Of a stretch of 64,000 bases of DNA, positions 41,134 through 50,604 are shown piece after piece. Source of the stretch: Enterovibrio sp051650965 (GTDB taxonomy: Bacteria; Pseudomonadota; Gammaproteobacteria; Enterobacterales; Vibrionaceae); contig JBOFRL010000023.1 in assembly GCA_051650965.1 (NCBI GenBank), positions 1-64,000 on the forward strand, written 5' to 3'. The translations under genes were made by a program, and so were the position numbers. Within the stretch, counting starts at the first letter, position 1, and every line of letters starts with the position of its first letter. The notes below the pieces were generated by a model, which saw nothing but the letters and a program-made list of their open reading frames with translations, made no database searches and was not told the origin of the DNA.

Positions 41134-44100
41134 CTATTTCTTCTTATTTTTGAATGGGATGTGACATAACAGCGTTTTAGCCAGCGTTAAGTTTTCCGCA
41201 AAAAACGCCTCACTCGCATCGCGCCAAACCCGCGCTACATAAGGATTTTCTCCCACGCTGCTTTGATTTGACGAGTCATCAAATACTGTTTGCATCTGCT
41301 GCTGCGCTTTTTGCACGCTCTCCTCATCTAAAACGCACACCCCTTCGCCACTGCAGATGGCCTCAAGCGCCGCCCACGCAATATCAAGATGCAGCGGACT
41401 TGGGCTCATCAAGCCAGCCAAATAAGTTTCAACAAATTGTATTAGCTGCTGCAAAGCCTGCGGCGGCGCTATCGGCTCGTAACTTTGCAATCCATCCAGA
41501 GCAAAATACTGTGTGCTGTGCTGGCGCCCCATCGCGCACAGGCACAGGTGCGACAGCCACGCCGCTACACGCTGCTTTGGCCTTAATTTTCCGGCGCGAT
41601 ACAAGATCAGCTGCTGCTGATAAAAACCGTTCAGCGCCCCTTGCAGCTGCACCTGACCGTAGCGCGTTGGCAGTGACAGATTGATATTTTGCCCCTCAGT
41701 AGGATCCTGCAAAAACGGCTGCATCACTTCATACAAATCAAGAACCTTGCGCTTTTCTTCGTCAAACAGGCAAGCCGCAAACTCGCCCACCGGCAGCTCG
41801 CCGCTCGCTTTACATTTTTGCCAAAATTGCTCTAGCAGATCAGCATCGTTGCCATGCTCGATCAAATGCTCAAGCAGCGGCGCGCGCAGGTAAAAAAGCT
41901 CAAGAGCATCAAGCTCAAACGGCTCAGACTCGGCAAGCGGATCGTTGTCTCGCTGAAAATAGATATTTAAGCGCTGGTTGAAAAAGTATTTTACCGGCAA
42001 GCTCCAAAAGCGCTGCAACTGACTAAGCTGCAGCGGCTGCGAAGCATCTAGCATCAGCGCCAGCGGCTCGCTAGGCACAAAAGGCGCCGCCGCCACGCAT
42101 TCCCCTTTGGCTAGCGAAAGCCACTGCTTGGCAAAACTGGTGGGATTTTGCGCGCAAAAAGCAGCTGGACTAAACGGCTTTTGCGGATGGTGCACAATGA
42201 GCTGATCATGCAGCGCGCTCTTAATTTCACAACCTGCAACGCTATAATTTTGCTCGCAATATTCTAAAAGCTCTGCCAACAAAATGCTGGCACTTTGCTC
42301 GCTGTTATCTTGCACAGAGCGCCCGACAAAACTGATATACAAACAGTCGCGCGCCGCGAGCAGCTGCTGCAAAAAGAGGTGGCGATCTTCAGCTTGCGCG
42401 CGCAGATCTGTCGCTTGCGGATCAAAACTGAGCAGATCAAAACCGACGCTGTTGGTCACTTTAGGAAAATCGCCGTCATTCATTCCAAGCAAGCAGATCA
42501 CCGCATAAGGCAGCGCGCGCTGCGAGGTGAGCTGGCCAAAGGTGACCGCGCCTGAGAAAAAGTTTGCTAATTCATTCGGCTGCCCCAGTTTTTGCGCCAG
42601 CCATTCACGCACCACCGCAAACGACGCCTCTCGCTCAAACTGACAATCTGCAAGCAAGCTTTGCCAGCTTGCAAGCTGCGTTTGCACGATAGTGCCGACG
42701 GTTTGCTCATCGCCTTCTAAAGCGAAAAACTTATCAAACAGCTCGCTAAGTAGCGCCGGCCACGCCTGCCCTTGGTGCGCGCGGCTTAACAGTTGCTGCG
42801 CCCAGAGCGCGGTGTCGACAAAATCGGCCAGCTTTCCCGCCAGATCGGCGCTTAAGCCTTGCACCTCGTCGTAAGGCAGCATGCCGTTAAACAGGCCGGC
42901 GTCACTTGGCATCGCAAAACCAAGCAGCATGCGCGAAAGGCCAAATTGCCAGCTATTTTGCGCTTGCTCGGGCAGATCAAAACTGAGCGCGCTTTGCGCC
43001 GTCAGCCCCCAGCGCACGCCGGTTTGCTCGCACCACTGCTGAATTTGCGTCAGATCTTCTTGCAAAATAGCAAAACGGCGCCGCACCGCCGGTACCTGCA
43101 AAATTTCCAACATTTCGTGCAGGCCCGCGCGACTATTTGGCAGCTCCAGCAGGTGCAAAAAGGTCAGCAGCACCGGATTTTCTTGCTCCGCGCTGCGATC
43201 GCACAGGGTAAAAGGAATAAAATGCTCGCTTGGCGCGTTGGCGAATACTGCTTGGATCAGCGCGCTGTAGGCGCTCAAATTTGGCGCAAGCACCACAATG
43301 TCACGCGGCGAAAGGTGCGGATTTGCATTAAACAGTCCCAGCAGGTTGTCATGCAGCACTTCCACTTCGCGCAGCCGGCTGTGGCACACTTCAACGCGCA
43401 AGGAGCGATCGCCCGCCGCGATAACACATTTTGGCGTAGCATCGCCGCTAAGCGCGCGATCTTTGCTTACCTGCAAAATGTCGTGTTGCAAGCAGTGCAG
43501 CAAACTATCGCGCGGCGGCGCGATGAAATCTTGCGCCGTTTCAGCCACTAACGTTTGCAGCACACGTGCGTCTTGCTTAGCGCGCATCCCCCACGAATCA
43601 AGCAGACTGTGCAAAATCGGCGCGTCTTTTTCCAGCATGTGGCTTGGCGTCTCATGAAAACAGTGCAGCGGCACATGGCGGCTAAGCGCCTCTAGTAGCG
43701 GCCCCTCTTGCGTCAAAAGCCGAGGCGCAGCAAAAATCAATACCCGCTCCATCATCAACTTGCGCTTAAGAGCCGCCGAAGACGCAGCCTGCAGATTTTG
43801 CTGCAGCTGCGCTTTAAGCTTGCCGCTATGCGACAATTCGGGGCTAAGCGTTGCGATCTGCGCGCAAATCGCCTGCCACAAACTCATTTGCCAGCGCTGT
43901 GCATGGTGCAGCGTTTCATCGCCGTCGTAATGAGAGTCAAACTGCACCGCGCAGCCCGCCTCCCAAGCGGCTATCCACGCGGGGCGCGTCTCTAGATAGC
44001 GCAAAAAAAGCTCGGCCAATTTTGCCGCCAGCTGGTGTAATTTTTTGCCGCTGCGATCGTCGGCCAAGTAGTCGCGCAGCGCGCTAAAGTCCGGCTGCGG

Positions 44101-44409
44101 TAAAAGCGCTGGCAGCACCTGACAGATGATCCAGCGCAGCGCATCGCGCGTGAAAAAGTTGCGCGTCCCACAATGCGGCAGCAGCGCGCTTTGCAAGCGC
44201 CACAAAAATTGCTCCGGCGATAAAAATTCAATATTGGCCGCAACGCCAAGCTCGCGCGCCACAGCCAATTTGAGCCACTGCGCCAGCGCGTTGTGCGGCA
44301 CAACGATGCACTCTTTTTGCAACGGCGAAGACAAAGGCTGCTGCGCTATCAAAGTAACAATTTTTTCTCGTAGCGCTTCTAACTGATTGGAATAATAAAG
44401 TTTAAGCAA
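41134..44409 (-). CDS. recC: Exodeoxyribonuclease V gamma subunit (RecC)
   Basis: The subunit that splits the duplex and reads Chi in the 3' strand. It has 1091 residues against 1122 in E. coli. The inactive helicase-like N-domain begins LKLYYSNQLEALREKI, with PHNALAQWLKLAVARELGVAANIEF (partly ~39-60) and the conserved RVEVCHSRLREVEVLHDNLL region near 333-352. The start is TTG at 44409 with AGG 7 bases upstream; no ATG nearby fits. It heads the recC-recB-recD run. Whether it recognises the E. coli Chi sequence cannot be judged here. Confidence 0.96.
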   Translation of the reverse strand: MLKLYYSNQLEALREKIVTLIAQQPLSSPLQKECIVVPHNALAQWLKLAVARELGVAANIEFLSPEQFLWRLQSALLPHCGTRNFFTRDALRWIICQVLPALLPQPDFSALRDYLADDRSGKKLHQLAAKLAELFLRYLETRPAWIAAWEAGCAVQFDSHYDGDETLHHAQRWQMSLWQAICAQIATLSPELSHSGKLKAQLQQNLQAASSAALKRKLMMERVLIFAAPRLLTQEGPLLEALSRHVPLHCFHETPSHMLEKDAPILHSLLDSWGMRAKQDARVLQTLVAETAQDFIAPPRDSLLHCLQHDILQVSKDRALSGDATPKCVIAAGDRSLRVEVCHSRLREVEVLHDNLLGLFNANPHLSPRDIVVLAPNLSAYSALIQAVFANAPSEHFIPFTLCDRSAEQENPVLLTFLHLLELPNSRAGLHEMLEILQVPAVRRRFAILQEDLTQIQQWCEQTGVRWGLTAQSALSFDLPEQAQNSWQFGLSRMLLGFAMPSDAGLFNGMLPYDEVQGLSADLAGKLADFVDTALWAQQLLSRAHQGQAWPALLSELFDKFFALEGDEQTVGTIVQTQLASWQSLLADCQFEREASFAVVREWLAQKLGQPNELANFFSGAVTFGQLTSQRALPYAVICLLGMNDGDFPKVTNSVGFDLLSFDPQATDLRAQAEDRHLFLQQLLAARDCLYISFVGRSVQDNSEQSASILLAELLEYCEQNYSVAGCEIKSALHDQLIVHHPQKPFSPAAFCAQNPTSFAKQWLSLAKGECVAAAPFVPSEPLALMLDASQPLQLSQLQRFWSLPVKYFFNQRLNIYFQRDNDPLAESEPFELDALELFYLRAPLLEHLIEHGNDADLLEQFWQKCKASGELPVGEFAACLFDEEKRKVLDLYEVMQPFLQDPTEGQNINLSLPTRYGQVQLQGALNGFYQQQLILYRAGKLRPKQRVAAWLSHLCLCAMGRQHSTQYFALDGLQSYEPIAPPQALQQLIQFVETYLAGLMSPSPLHLDIAWAALEAICSGEGVCVLDEESVQKAQQQMQTVFDDSSNQSSVGENPYVARVWRDASEAFFAENLTLAKTLLCHIPFKNKKK

Positions 44410-44457
44410 ATGAGAGCCTGCATGAGTGCACCAACAATGGCGGCGATTGTAAATGAA

Positions 44458-44482
44458 AAAAGCCTGCGGCTGCAGGCTTTTA
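44458..44482 (-). terminator. Terminator after the TDT-family gene
   Basis: On the minus strand AAAGCCTGC / GCAGGCTTT with a 4-base loop, followed by a T run. It lies between the TDT gene and recC, both on the minus strand. Confidence 0.88.
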
Positions 44483-44507
44483 TTTTCACAACAGAGGGTG
44501 GCTCAAG

Positions 44508-45458
44508 TTAAGTAACGTTTGTCCATTGCGTGGCTAAAAATTTTCGATACATCCACGCCACATACAAAACCACCGCCGTGGCGATAAAGAGCTCTACGTG
44601 CGCGATCAAGCGGACTTGCTCAACGTAGCACGCGTCAAATCCGTGGCTTGCCATCCAGCCGGCCATTTTAAACTGCGCGGTGGCGCTGATCACCATCGGG
44701 AACGTAAAAGCGGCGTAGCCTGGCGAAAACGGCAAGCGCAGCAGCCTCACAAATGAGAGGTAAATGACCGCCGTCATCAAAATGGCAATGCCAAACAATA
44801 GGTTAATAATAACCGGCGACAGCTCGGTTGAGGTGGTCAAGTAGCCGGCCAAATTTAGGCTCGCAGGCGCGGCCAAAATGGCGAGCGTCGTTTTAGCAGA
44901 GTCATGCACTTCGCCAAGAAAAATCAAGCGAAACAACATTAAAGGCAGCAGCAGCGCATACATCAACAGGCCAAAAGCGAGCGTGAAAGTGGCGATCGGC
45001 TCAAGGGCTGGGTTGCCAGAAAACGCCACATTCGCAACGACAATGCCGATCGGCGGAACAAACCAGCTTGGCACCATGTGGCTTAGGCTAAATTCCTTCG
45101 CGCGATGGTAGGCAAAAGAGAAGAAAAAACAAAGGTGTAATCCAACCGCAAGCAGCCACAATCCGTCCCCTAGCCACAAAGACAATTTGCCAAGCGACGC
45201 AGAAATCATCATTAAGGCCATTGCAAAAGTGGGCACCGTACTGCCGACCACCGGATGCTTGAGATCTTCCCACAAGCCGCGCGGATTTAAGGTGAATTTT
45301 GTGCCGATCACAAGCAAAAGCGCGGCAGCAATCACCGCGCCGAGCACCTGTCCTACCCCGCCAAGCGGCGCCGCATTTTCCCACGACCAGCCCAGTCCCG
45401 CCAAAGCTAGCGCAAGCCCAGCCATGGGAGTTGGGAAGGTGTTAATGTATCTTTTCAT
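44508..45458 (-). CDS. TDT-family (TehA/SLAC1-like) membrane transporter
   Basis: An inner-membrane protein of 316 residues with about ten hydrophobic segments and almost no soluble part. Family features include PTPMAGLALALAGLGWSW (~10-27), the loop VPSWFVPPIGIVVANVAFSG (partly ~129-147) and the late segment FSPGYAAFTFPMVISATA. Related proteins include TehA, a tellurite-linked anion channel, the C4-dicarboxylate carrier Mae1 and plant SLAC1. Substrate cannot be assigned. It stands alone with a terminator. The same gene neighbourhood gives no pathway clue. Confidence 0.85.
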   Translation of the reverse strand: MKRYINTFPTPMAGLALALAGLGWSWENAAPLGGVGQVLGAVIAAALLLVIGTKFTLNPRGLWEDLKHPVVGSTVPTFAMALMMISASLGKLSLWLGDGLWLLAVGLHLCFFFSFAYHRAKEFSLSHMVPSWFVPPIGIVVANVAFSGNPALEPIATFTLAFGLLMYALLLPLMLFRLIFLGEVHDSAKTTLAILAAPASLNLAGYLTTSTELSPVIINLLFGIAILMTAVIYLSFVRLLRLPFSPGYAAFTFPMVISATAQFKMAGWMASHGFDACYVEQVRLIAHVELFIATAVVLYVAWMYRKFLATQWTNVT

Positions 45459-45595
45459 GACTCAATCGTAAAAATAAGCAAAACACGATAATAACAATTT
45501 TGCGCGAGGCTTGCTGTTTTTATCAAAATGGCAAGCTACATCTGATTGATAAATAAGCAAAAAATAGACGACTGGCGCAGTTTTTCGGCCATAAA

Positions 45596-45618
45596 AAAGG
45601 GCTGCTCAGCAGCCCTTA
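45596..45618 (-). terminator. ettA terminator
   Basis: AAGGGCTGC / GCAGCCCTT with a 3-base loop, followed on the minus strand by six T. It begins a few bases after the ettA stop. Confidence 0.9.
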
Positions 45619-45622
45619 AAAC

Positions 45623-47290
45623 TTATTTTGCAATGCGTTTGTACTTGATGCGATGCGGCTGCGCGGCCTGCGCGCCAATCGTCTGCTTGAGCCATTCGCT
45701 GTATTCGCTGTAGTTTCCTTCAAAGAAGTTCACTTTACCCTCATCGCGGTAATCCAAAATGTGGGTCGCGATGCGGTCTAAGAACCAGCGGTCATGCGAA
45801 ATCACCATCGCACAGCCTGGGAACTCAAGCAGCGCTTCTTCTAGCGCACGCAAGGTTTCCACGTCGAGATCGTTGGTTGGCTCATCAAGCAGCAGCAAGT
45901 TGCCGCCCGCTTTTAGCAGCTTCGCCAGATGCACGCGGTTGCGTTCACCGCCCGAAAGCTCGCCGATGCGTTTTTGCTGATCGCTGCCTTTAAAGTTAAA
46001 GCGCGAGCAGTAGGCGCGGGCTTGAATTTCAAATTGGTCGATTTTAAGAATTTCAGCGCCTTCGGAGATCTCTTGATAGACAGTGTTCGTGTCATTCATG
46101 CTATCGCGAAACTGCTCCACAGAGGCAAGCTGCACCGTTTCGCCCAGCGTGATGCTGCCACTGTCGGCTTTTTCTGCGCCGCTGATGATTTTAAACAGCG
46201 TCGATTTACCCGCACCGTTTGCACCGATGATGCCAACGATCGCCCCTTTAGGCACGCTAAACGAAAGGTTGTCGATCAGCACGCGATCGCCAAACGATTT
46301 AGTCAAGTTTTCCACTTCCAACACCTTGTCGCCAAGACGCGGGCCAGGTGGAATAAACAGCTCGTTGGTTTCGTTGCGGCGCTGATAATCAACCGTGTTA
46401 AGCTCCTCAAAACGGGCCATACGCGCTTTTGACTTCGCTTGACGGCCTTTGGGATTTTGTCGCACCCACTCAAGCTCTTTTTCAATCGTTTTTTGCCGCG
46501 CTTTTTCTTGGCTCGCTTCTTGTTTGAGGCGCGCATCTTTTTGCTCAAGCCACGAGGTGTAGTTGCCCTGCCACGGGATCCCCTCGCCGCGGTCGAGCTC
46601 TAAAATCCAGCCGGCTGCGTTGTCAAGGAAGTAACGGTCATGCGTGATGGCCACAACGGTGCCGCTGTAGTCAACCAAAAAGCGCTCAAGCCAGCCCACA
46701 GACTCTGCGTCCAAATGGTTCGTTGGCTCATCGAGAAGCAGCATGTCGGGTTTTTCTAATAACAGGCGACAGATAGCTACACGGCGGCGCTCACCACCCG
46801 ATAAATTCTTAATTTTCGCGTCCCAATCCGGCAGACGCAGCGCATCAGCCGCACGCTCCAGCACGTTTTCAAGATTGTGACCATCTTTGGCTTGGATCAG
46901 CGCTTCAAGCTCATTTTGCTCTTTTGCCAGCAGATCAAAGTCGGCATCCGGCTCAGCGTAAGCGGCGTACACCGCGTCAAGTCGCGCCAGCGCATCCACA
47001 ACATCGGCGACCGCACTTTCTACGGTTTCGCGGACCGTTTTTTCATCATCAAATTTTGGCTCTTGCGGCAAGTAACCGACCTTGATCCCCGGCTGCGCGC
47101 GCGCTTCACCTTCGATGTCGGTATCAATGCCCGCCATAATGCGCAGCAACGTTGACTTTCCTGCGCCGTTTAATCCGAGTACCCCAATTTTTGCACCAGG
47201 GAAAAAACAGAGCGAAATATTTTTTAGGATCTGCCGCTTAGGGGGAACTATTTTTCCCACGCGCGACATGGTATAGACGTATTCAGCCAT
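45623..47290 (-). CDS. ettA: Energy-dependent translational throttle protein EttA
   Basis: A soluble ABC-F ATPase that binds the ribosomal E site and gates the first peptide bond according to ATP/ADP level. From the ATG at 47290 it has 555 residues, the same as E. coli. The two ATP-binding domains show GLNGAGKST (~39-47) with LSGGERRRVA, and GANGAGKST with LSGGERNRVHLA. The P-site interaction linker between them is rich in Lys/Arg. The C-terminus RIKYKRIAK is typical. The frame opens three codons upstream with GTG; the MAEYVYTM start fits the family. Confidence 0.97.
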   Translation of the reverse strand: MAEYVYTMSRVGKIVPPKRQILKNISLCFFPGAKIGVLGLNGAGKSTLLRIMAGIDTDIEGEARAQPGIKVGYLPQEPKFDDEKTVRETVESAVADVVDALARLDAVYAAYAEPDADFDLLAKEQNELEALIQAKDGHNLENVLERAADALRLPDWDAKIKNLSGGERRRVAICRLLLEKPDMLLLDEPTNHLDAESVGWLERFLVDYSGTVVAITHDRYFLDNAAGWILELDRGEGIPWQGNYTSWLEQKDARLKQEASQEKARQKTIEKELEWVRQNPKGRQAKSKARMARFEELNTVDYQRRNETNELFIPPGPRLGDKVLEVENLTKSFGDRVLIDNLSFSVPKGAIVGIIGANGAGKSTLFKIISGAEKADSGSITLGETVQLASVEQFRDSMNDTNTVYQEISEGAEILKIDQFEIQARAYCSRFNFKGSDQQKRIGELSGGERNRVHLAKLLKAGGNLLLLDEPTNDLDVETLRALEEALLEFPGCAMVISHDRWFLDRIATHILDYRDEGKVNFFEGNYSEYSEWLKQTIGAQAAQPHRIKYKRIAK

Positions 47291-47299
47291 ACAGCTCAC

Positions 47300-47622
47300 A
47301 CACTCAAGTTAGAAAAAGGGGGATTATACCAAAAATCAAAGCGTCTGTATTTTTGCCATCAACGCGGTTTGCGGGCGTTCATTTATTACGCAAATAAATC
47401 GTTATTTTTCTGGCATTGCTGCCAATTAATAATATAAAAATTTACATGCTAAATTCTGCATTTATAGTGGGGAAATTCTAAAGACGTTAGTAAACCTAGC
47501 GGGCGCAGCAGCACAATCTCACTGCTAAGCATCATTTTATTTGCCGTATGTTTGCTACACATTCTGTATGCTTGGCCAAAGGTAGATGTTTGGCACGATG
47601 GAAAGTAATACAAGGGAGCGTT
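47300..47622. other. Divergent intergenic region between ettA and slt
   Basis: About 330 bases holding both promoters, A/T-rich around 47400-47460. I see no operator, RNA or terminator. The slt ribosome site AAGGGAG lies at its right end. Confidence 0.5.
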
Positions 47623-49605
47623 ATGCAACAAGAAACTCAATCATCTTTTTCTTTCAGGAAAAATCTGCCTCATCCAAACAAAATTCTCCGAGTAACGCTT
47701 CTTGTCTGTTCTACGCTTGCGCTATACAGCCTGCCCGCCGACGCGTCAAAAATACCGGTGGGCGCGCAGCAGGCGCTCTACCGAGATGCTGTGAAGGCGC
47801 TTAAGCAAAAAGATCAGGGCCGCTTCGTCCGCCTAAAAGCGCAGCTGGTGGATTACCCACTCTACCCATACCTTGAGTACTACCAGCTTTTGCCTAATAT
47901 CAAGACCGCTTCGCTGTCGCAAGTTGAGGCTTTTCAAAAGAAACACGCCGCGATCCCTTTTACTAAAAATATTCACAATCAATATCTGCAGCTGCTCGCG
48001 CAGCGCCAGCAGTGGCACTCTTTTTTGAAATTTCAGCCGCAGCCGCCAACCAGCGAGTCTAGCAAATGCAACTATTACTACGCGCAAAGCCAAGTTGGCA
48101 ATAAAAAAACTGCGCTCGCTGGTGGCCAAACACTCTATTTGTCGGGAAGATCGGTAAATATCGAGTGTGACAAGCTGTTTAGCTGGATGAAAAAACAAAA
48201 CGCCATCGACGACACGCTGATCTTAAAGCGCATGCTGCTCGCGTTTGAACGCGGCAACCGCACGCTGCTCAATTTTCTATCTAACCAGCTCAGCAATAAG
48301 CAAAAAATGCTAGGCAGCAAAATGGTAATGCTGCTAGATAACCCGCAGGCGCTGACGCAACATATCAGCAGCCGCACCAAACGCTCAGCTACCGAGCAAA
48401 AAGTGGTCTATTTGACGCTAAAACGGCAAGCCAAGCAAAACCCGCTTGCCGCAAGCCGCCAATTTGCAACCACCTTGCCAAATTTTGAATTGTCGCGCCA
48501 AGAGCAGATGGACATCGCCAACACCATCATTCACAACTCAATGTCGAGCAACAACGCCGAGCTTGTCGCGTGGCGTGACGCTTGGCTTGCCAAATCGAGA
48601 GACGAAGCGCTGCTTGAGCGCCGTTTTCGCTTAGCGCTTACCAATAACGACTGGATCCAGATGCAATATTGGTACGGCCTGCTGCCACAAGAGGCGCGCA
48701 AACAAAACAAATGGCGCTACTGGCAAGCGCGTTTGCTGCGCCAGCAAGGTCAAATGGATAAAGCGCAGCAGATTTTCCAATCGATGCTGGGCGAGCGCGA
48801 CTTTTACAGCGCTGCGGCGGCTACGCATTTACGCAAGCCCATCGTTATTCCTTTTGAATCAGCGCCTTTTAAAGCGCAGTCGATAAACGGATTTAAAAGC
48901 GCGCTGACGCGCATCAGCGAGCTGCACGCGGTCAATCAATCTTTTGATGCGCAAAAAGAGTGGCAAGCGATTTTGCAAAAAGCTTCGCACGAGCAAAAAA
49001 TCAACCTCGCCAGCTACGCGTCCAAACAAGGTTGGCATGAGCACGCCGTGCAAGCGACCATCTCTGGCCAGCTTTGGGGGCACCTTGAGCAGCGCTTCCC
49101 GCTTGCGCACAAAAATGAGTTCAAGCAATTTAGCCAGATGTTTAACGTCTCGATCACCACGCTGCTTGCGCTTTCGCGCCAAGAGAGCGCCTTTAACGCC
49201 AAAGCGCGTTCATCGGCGGGCGCGCGCGGATTGATGCAGCTGATGCCGGCAACGGCCAAGGCGACGTCCAAAAAGCTCGGGATCCCGCTGCGCAATTTAG
49301 AGGCGCTGCATGATCCAAAAACCAATATTCGCTTAGGAAGCAACTATTTAAGCGGCTTGCTCGACCGTTTTGAGCAAAATCGCATTCTCGCCTTTGCCGC
49401 TTACAACGCAGGTCCGCACCGTGTCAATCAATGGCTTAACAACACCAAAGGCAATTTGGATGTGTTCGGTTTTATTGAGGGGATCCCGTTTCGCGAGACA
49501 CGCGGCTATGTGCAAAATGTGTTGATGTACGAAATCTACTATCGCAAGCTACTCGGCATGCCGCTGACATTCTTGCAAAATAGCGAGCTTTCTTACAGCT
49601 ACTGA
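47623..49605 (+). CDS. slt: Soluble lytic murein transglycosylase (Slt70)
   Basis: A periplasmic enzyme that cleaves glycan strands to 1,6-anhydromuropeptides. From the ATG at 47623 it has 660 residues. A signal peptide occupies about 20-42 (LRVTLLVCSTLALYSLPADA). The long helical U-shaped domain follows, and the lysozyme-like C-domain shows LALSRQESAFNAKARSSAGA with catalytic Glu521, then GLMQLMPATAK and AFAAYNAGPHRV. AAGGGAG lies 4 bases before this ATG; the frame opens 25 codons earlier without one. It is monocistronic with its own terminator. mltA, another transglycosylase, is 12 kb away. Confidence 0.97.
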   Translation: MQQETQSSFSFRKNLPHPNKILRVTLLVCSTLALYSLPADASKIPVGAQQALYRDAVKALKQKDQGRFVRLKAQLVDYPLYPYLEYYQLLPNIKTASLSQVEAFQKKHAAIPFTKNIHNQYLQLLAQRQQWHSFLKFQPQPPTSESSKCNYYYAQSQVGNKKTALAGGQTLYLSGRSVNIECDKLFSWMKKQNAIDDTLILKRMLLAFERGNRTLLNFLSNQLSNKQKMLGSKMVMLLDNPQALTQHISSRTKRSATEQKVVYLTLKRQAKQNPLAASRQFATTLPNFELSRQEQMDIANTIIHNSMSSNNAELVAWRDAWLAKSRDEALLERRFRLALTNNDWIQMQYWYGLLPQEARKQNKWRYWQARLLRQQGQMDKAQQIFQSMLGERDFYSAAAATHLRKPIVIPFESAPFKAQSINGFKSALTRISELHAVNQSFDAQKEWQAILQKASHEQKINLASYASKQGWHEHAVQATISGQLWGHLEQRFPLAHKNEFKQFSQMFNVSITTLLALSRQESAFNAKARSSAGARGLMQLMPATAKATSKKLGIPLRNLEALHDPKTNIRLGSNYLSGLLDRFEQNRILAFAAYNAGPHRVNQWLNNTKGNLDVFGFIEGIPFRETRGYVQNVLMYEIYYRKLLGMPLTFLQNSELSYSY

Positions 49606-49613
49606 TCTCACGC

Positions 49614-49637
49614 AAAAGTGCCGCAAGGCACTTTTTC
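49614..49637 (+). terminator. slt terminator
   Basis: AAAAGTGCC-GCAA-GGCACTTTT followed by a T-rich tail, beginning 10 bases after the slt stop. Confidence 0.92.
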
Positions 49638-49760
49638 TTTTTGACTCAAAAAGTTATCTGCGCGATCAGCAAGACAATACCGCGCAGATTTATTACATTT
49701 TTCCTCATAAAAACTAAAATCAAACCAAAGCGTCTAATTAAGACAAATTTCATACTGTTA

Positions 49761-49822
49761 GCAGCGGCGCCGCTGCAGCGCATGAAGCACACGCCGTGAT
49801 GCGCGCCTACGCGCGCTTTGGC
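49761..49822 (+). repeat. Two G/C-rich hairpins in the dgkA leader
   Basis: GCAGCGGCGCCGCTGC (49761-49776) is a perfect 16-base palindrome. It is followed by GCGCAT...ATGCGC enclosing 15 bases (about 49779-49805), and a small GCGCGCCTAC-GCGCGC repeat. Together they form structured sequence in the 70 bases before dgkA. A protein-binding site or mRNA leader structure is possible. Confidence 0.45.
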
Positions 49823-49846
49823 ATTGAACTATAAAATGAGGAAACC

Positions 49847-50227
49847 ATGGCTAAACCAGGCGACACCGGAATTATTCGAATTATTTATGCATTTAAATAC
49901 AGCTGGCAGGGGCTAAAAGCGGCGTGGCGCGATGAAGTGGCCTTTCGCCAAGAGGTGCTGCTGATGGTGGTGCTGACGCCAGCTAGCTTTTGGGTCGGCA
50001 ACACGCTCGTAGAATCGCTGCTGCTGCTCTCGCTGGTTTGGCTGCTTGCCGTCGCGGAGCTGCTTAATTCTGCCGTTGAAGCGGTGGTTGACCGTGTTGG
50101 CTCCGAGCATCACCCTCTTTCGGGGAAAGCGAAGGACATTGGGTCTGCCGCAGTTTTGGTTACGCTGGTGCTAAATGGCATCGTGTGGAGCGCGCTGATT
50201 GGGCGAAATTTGCTCAATTGGTGGTGA
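49847..50227 (+). CDS. dgkA: Diacylglycerol kinase
   Basis: A small inner-membrane kinase that recycles diacylglycerol, released during MDO and LPS modification, to phosphatidic acid. It has 126 residues. Three hydrophobic segments are visible (~38-50, ~56-70 and ~100-120). The active-site helix ELLNSAVEAVVDRVGSEHHP (~71-90), including catalytic Glu and Asp, and SGKAKDIGSAAV are nearly as in E. coli. GAGGA lies 5 bases before the ATG. Phosphoethanolamine transferases such as the one at 171-1805 release diacylglycerol, so the two may be linked functionally. Confidence 0.97.
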   Translation: MAKPGDTGIIRIIYAFKYSWQGLKAAWRDEVAFRQEVLLMVVLTPASFWVGNTLVESLLLLSLVWLLAVAELLNSAVEAVVDRVGSEHHPLSGKAKDIGSAAVLVTLVLNGIVWSALIGRNLLNWW

Positions 50228-50332
50228 AAATAGGATTATTTGCCGCGAATTGCGCAGATTTTCAGCAATCGAACTGAATTTTATTTTTTTTGCTTTACAG
50301 AAAAAATCAAACTCGATATTATTACAACCACT

Positions 50333-50423
50333 GGAGAGATGGCAGAGTGGTTGAATGCACCGGTCTTGAAAACCGGCGAAGGTTTGTAGCCTTCCTAGGG
50401 TTCAAATCCCTATCTCTCCGCCA
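50333..50423 (+). tRNA. tRNA-Ser (anticodon TGA)
   Basis: A 91-base class II tRNA with acceptor GGAGAGA/TCTCTCC, D arm GGCAGAGTGGTTGAATGC, anticodon loop CTTGAAA (TGA), variable arm GGTTTGTAGCC and encoded CCA. It is a single gene with its own terminator. Confidence 0.97.
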
Positions 50424-50430
50424 AATTAGA

Positions 50431-50460
50431 AGACCCGCCGCAAGGCGGGTTTTTGCTTTT
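50431..50460 (+). terminator. Terminator of tRNA-Ser(UGA)
   Basis: ACCCGCC-GCAA-GGCGGGT followed by a T run, 7 bases after the CCA end. Confidence 0.93.
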
Positions 50461-50604
50461 ATAACACAGCTAAAATTTTTTCTGTAGCACAAGCTTGTTT
50501 TACAAAGCAAAATCTTACAATCGCTCAGACAATTCCCGTCAGCAACACAGCAGTCAACTCCTATGCCGATACAGCTGACCGCGCATTCCCTTAACTTTTT
50601 GCTT

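Noticed and set aside
42859..43551. A 230-residue plus-strand frame inside recC
   Set aside because: It is antisense to conserved RecC sequence, without ribosome site or a recognisable domain.
50333..50423. tRNA-Ser(UGA) as an integration site with an adjacent island
   Set aside because: No integrase gene and no repeated 3' tRNA end are visible nearby; the neighbours have their own terminators and ordinary composition.
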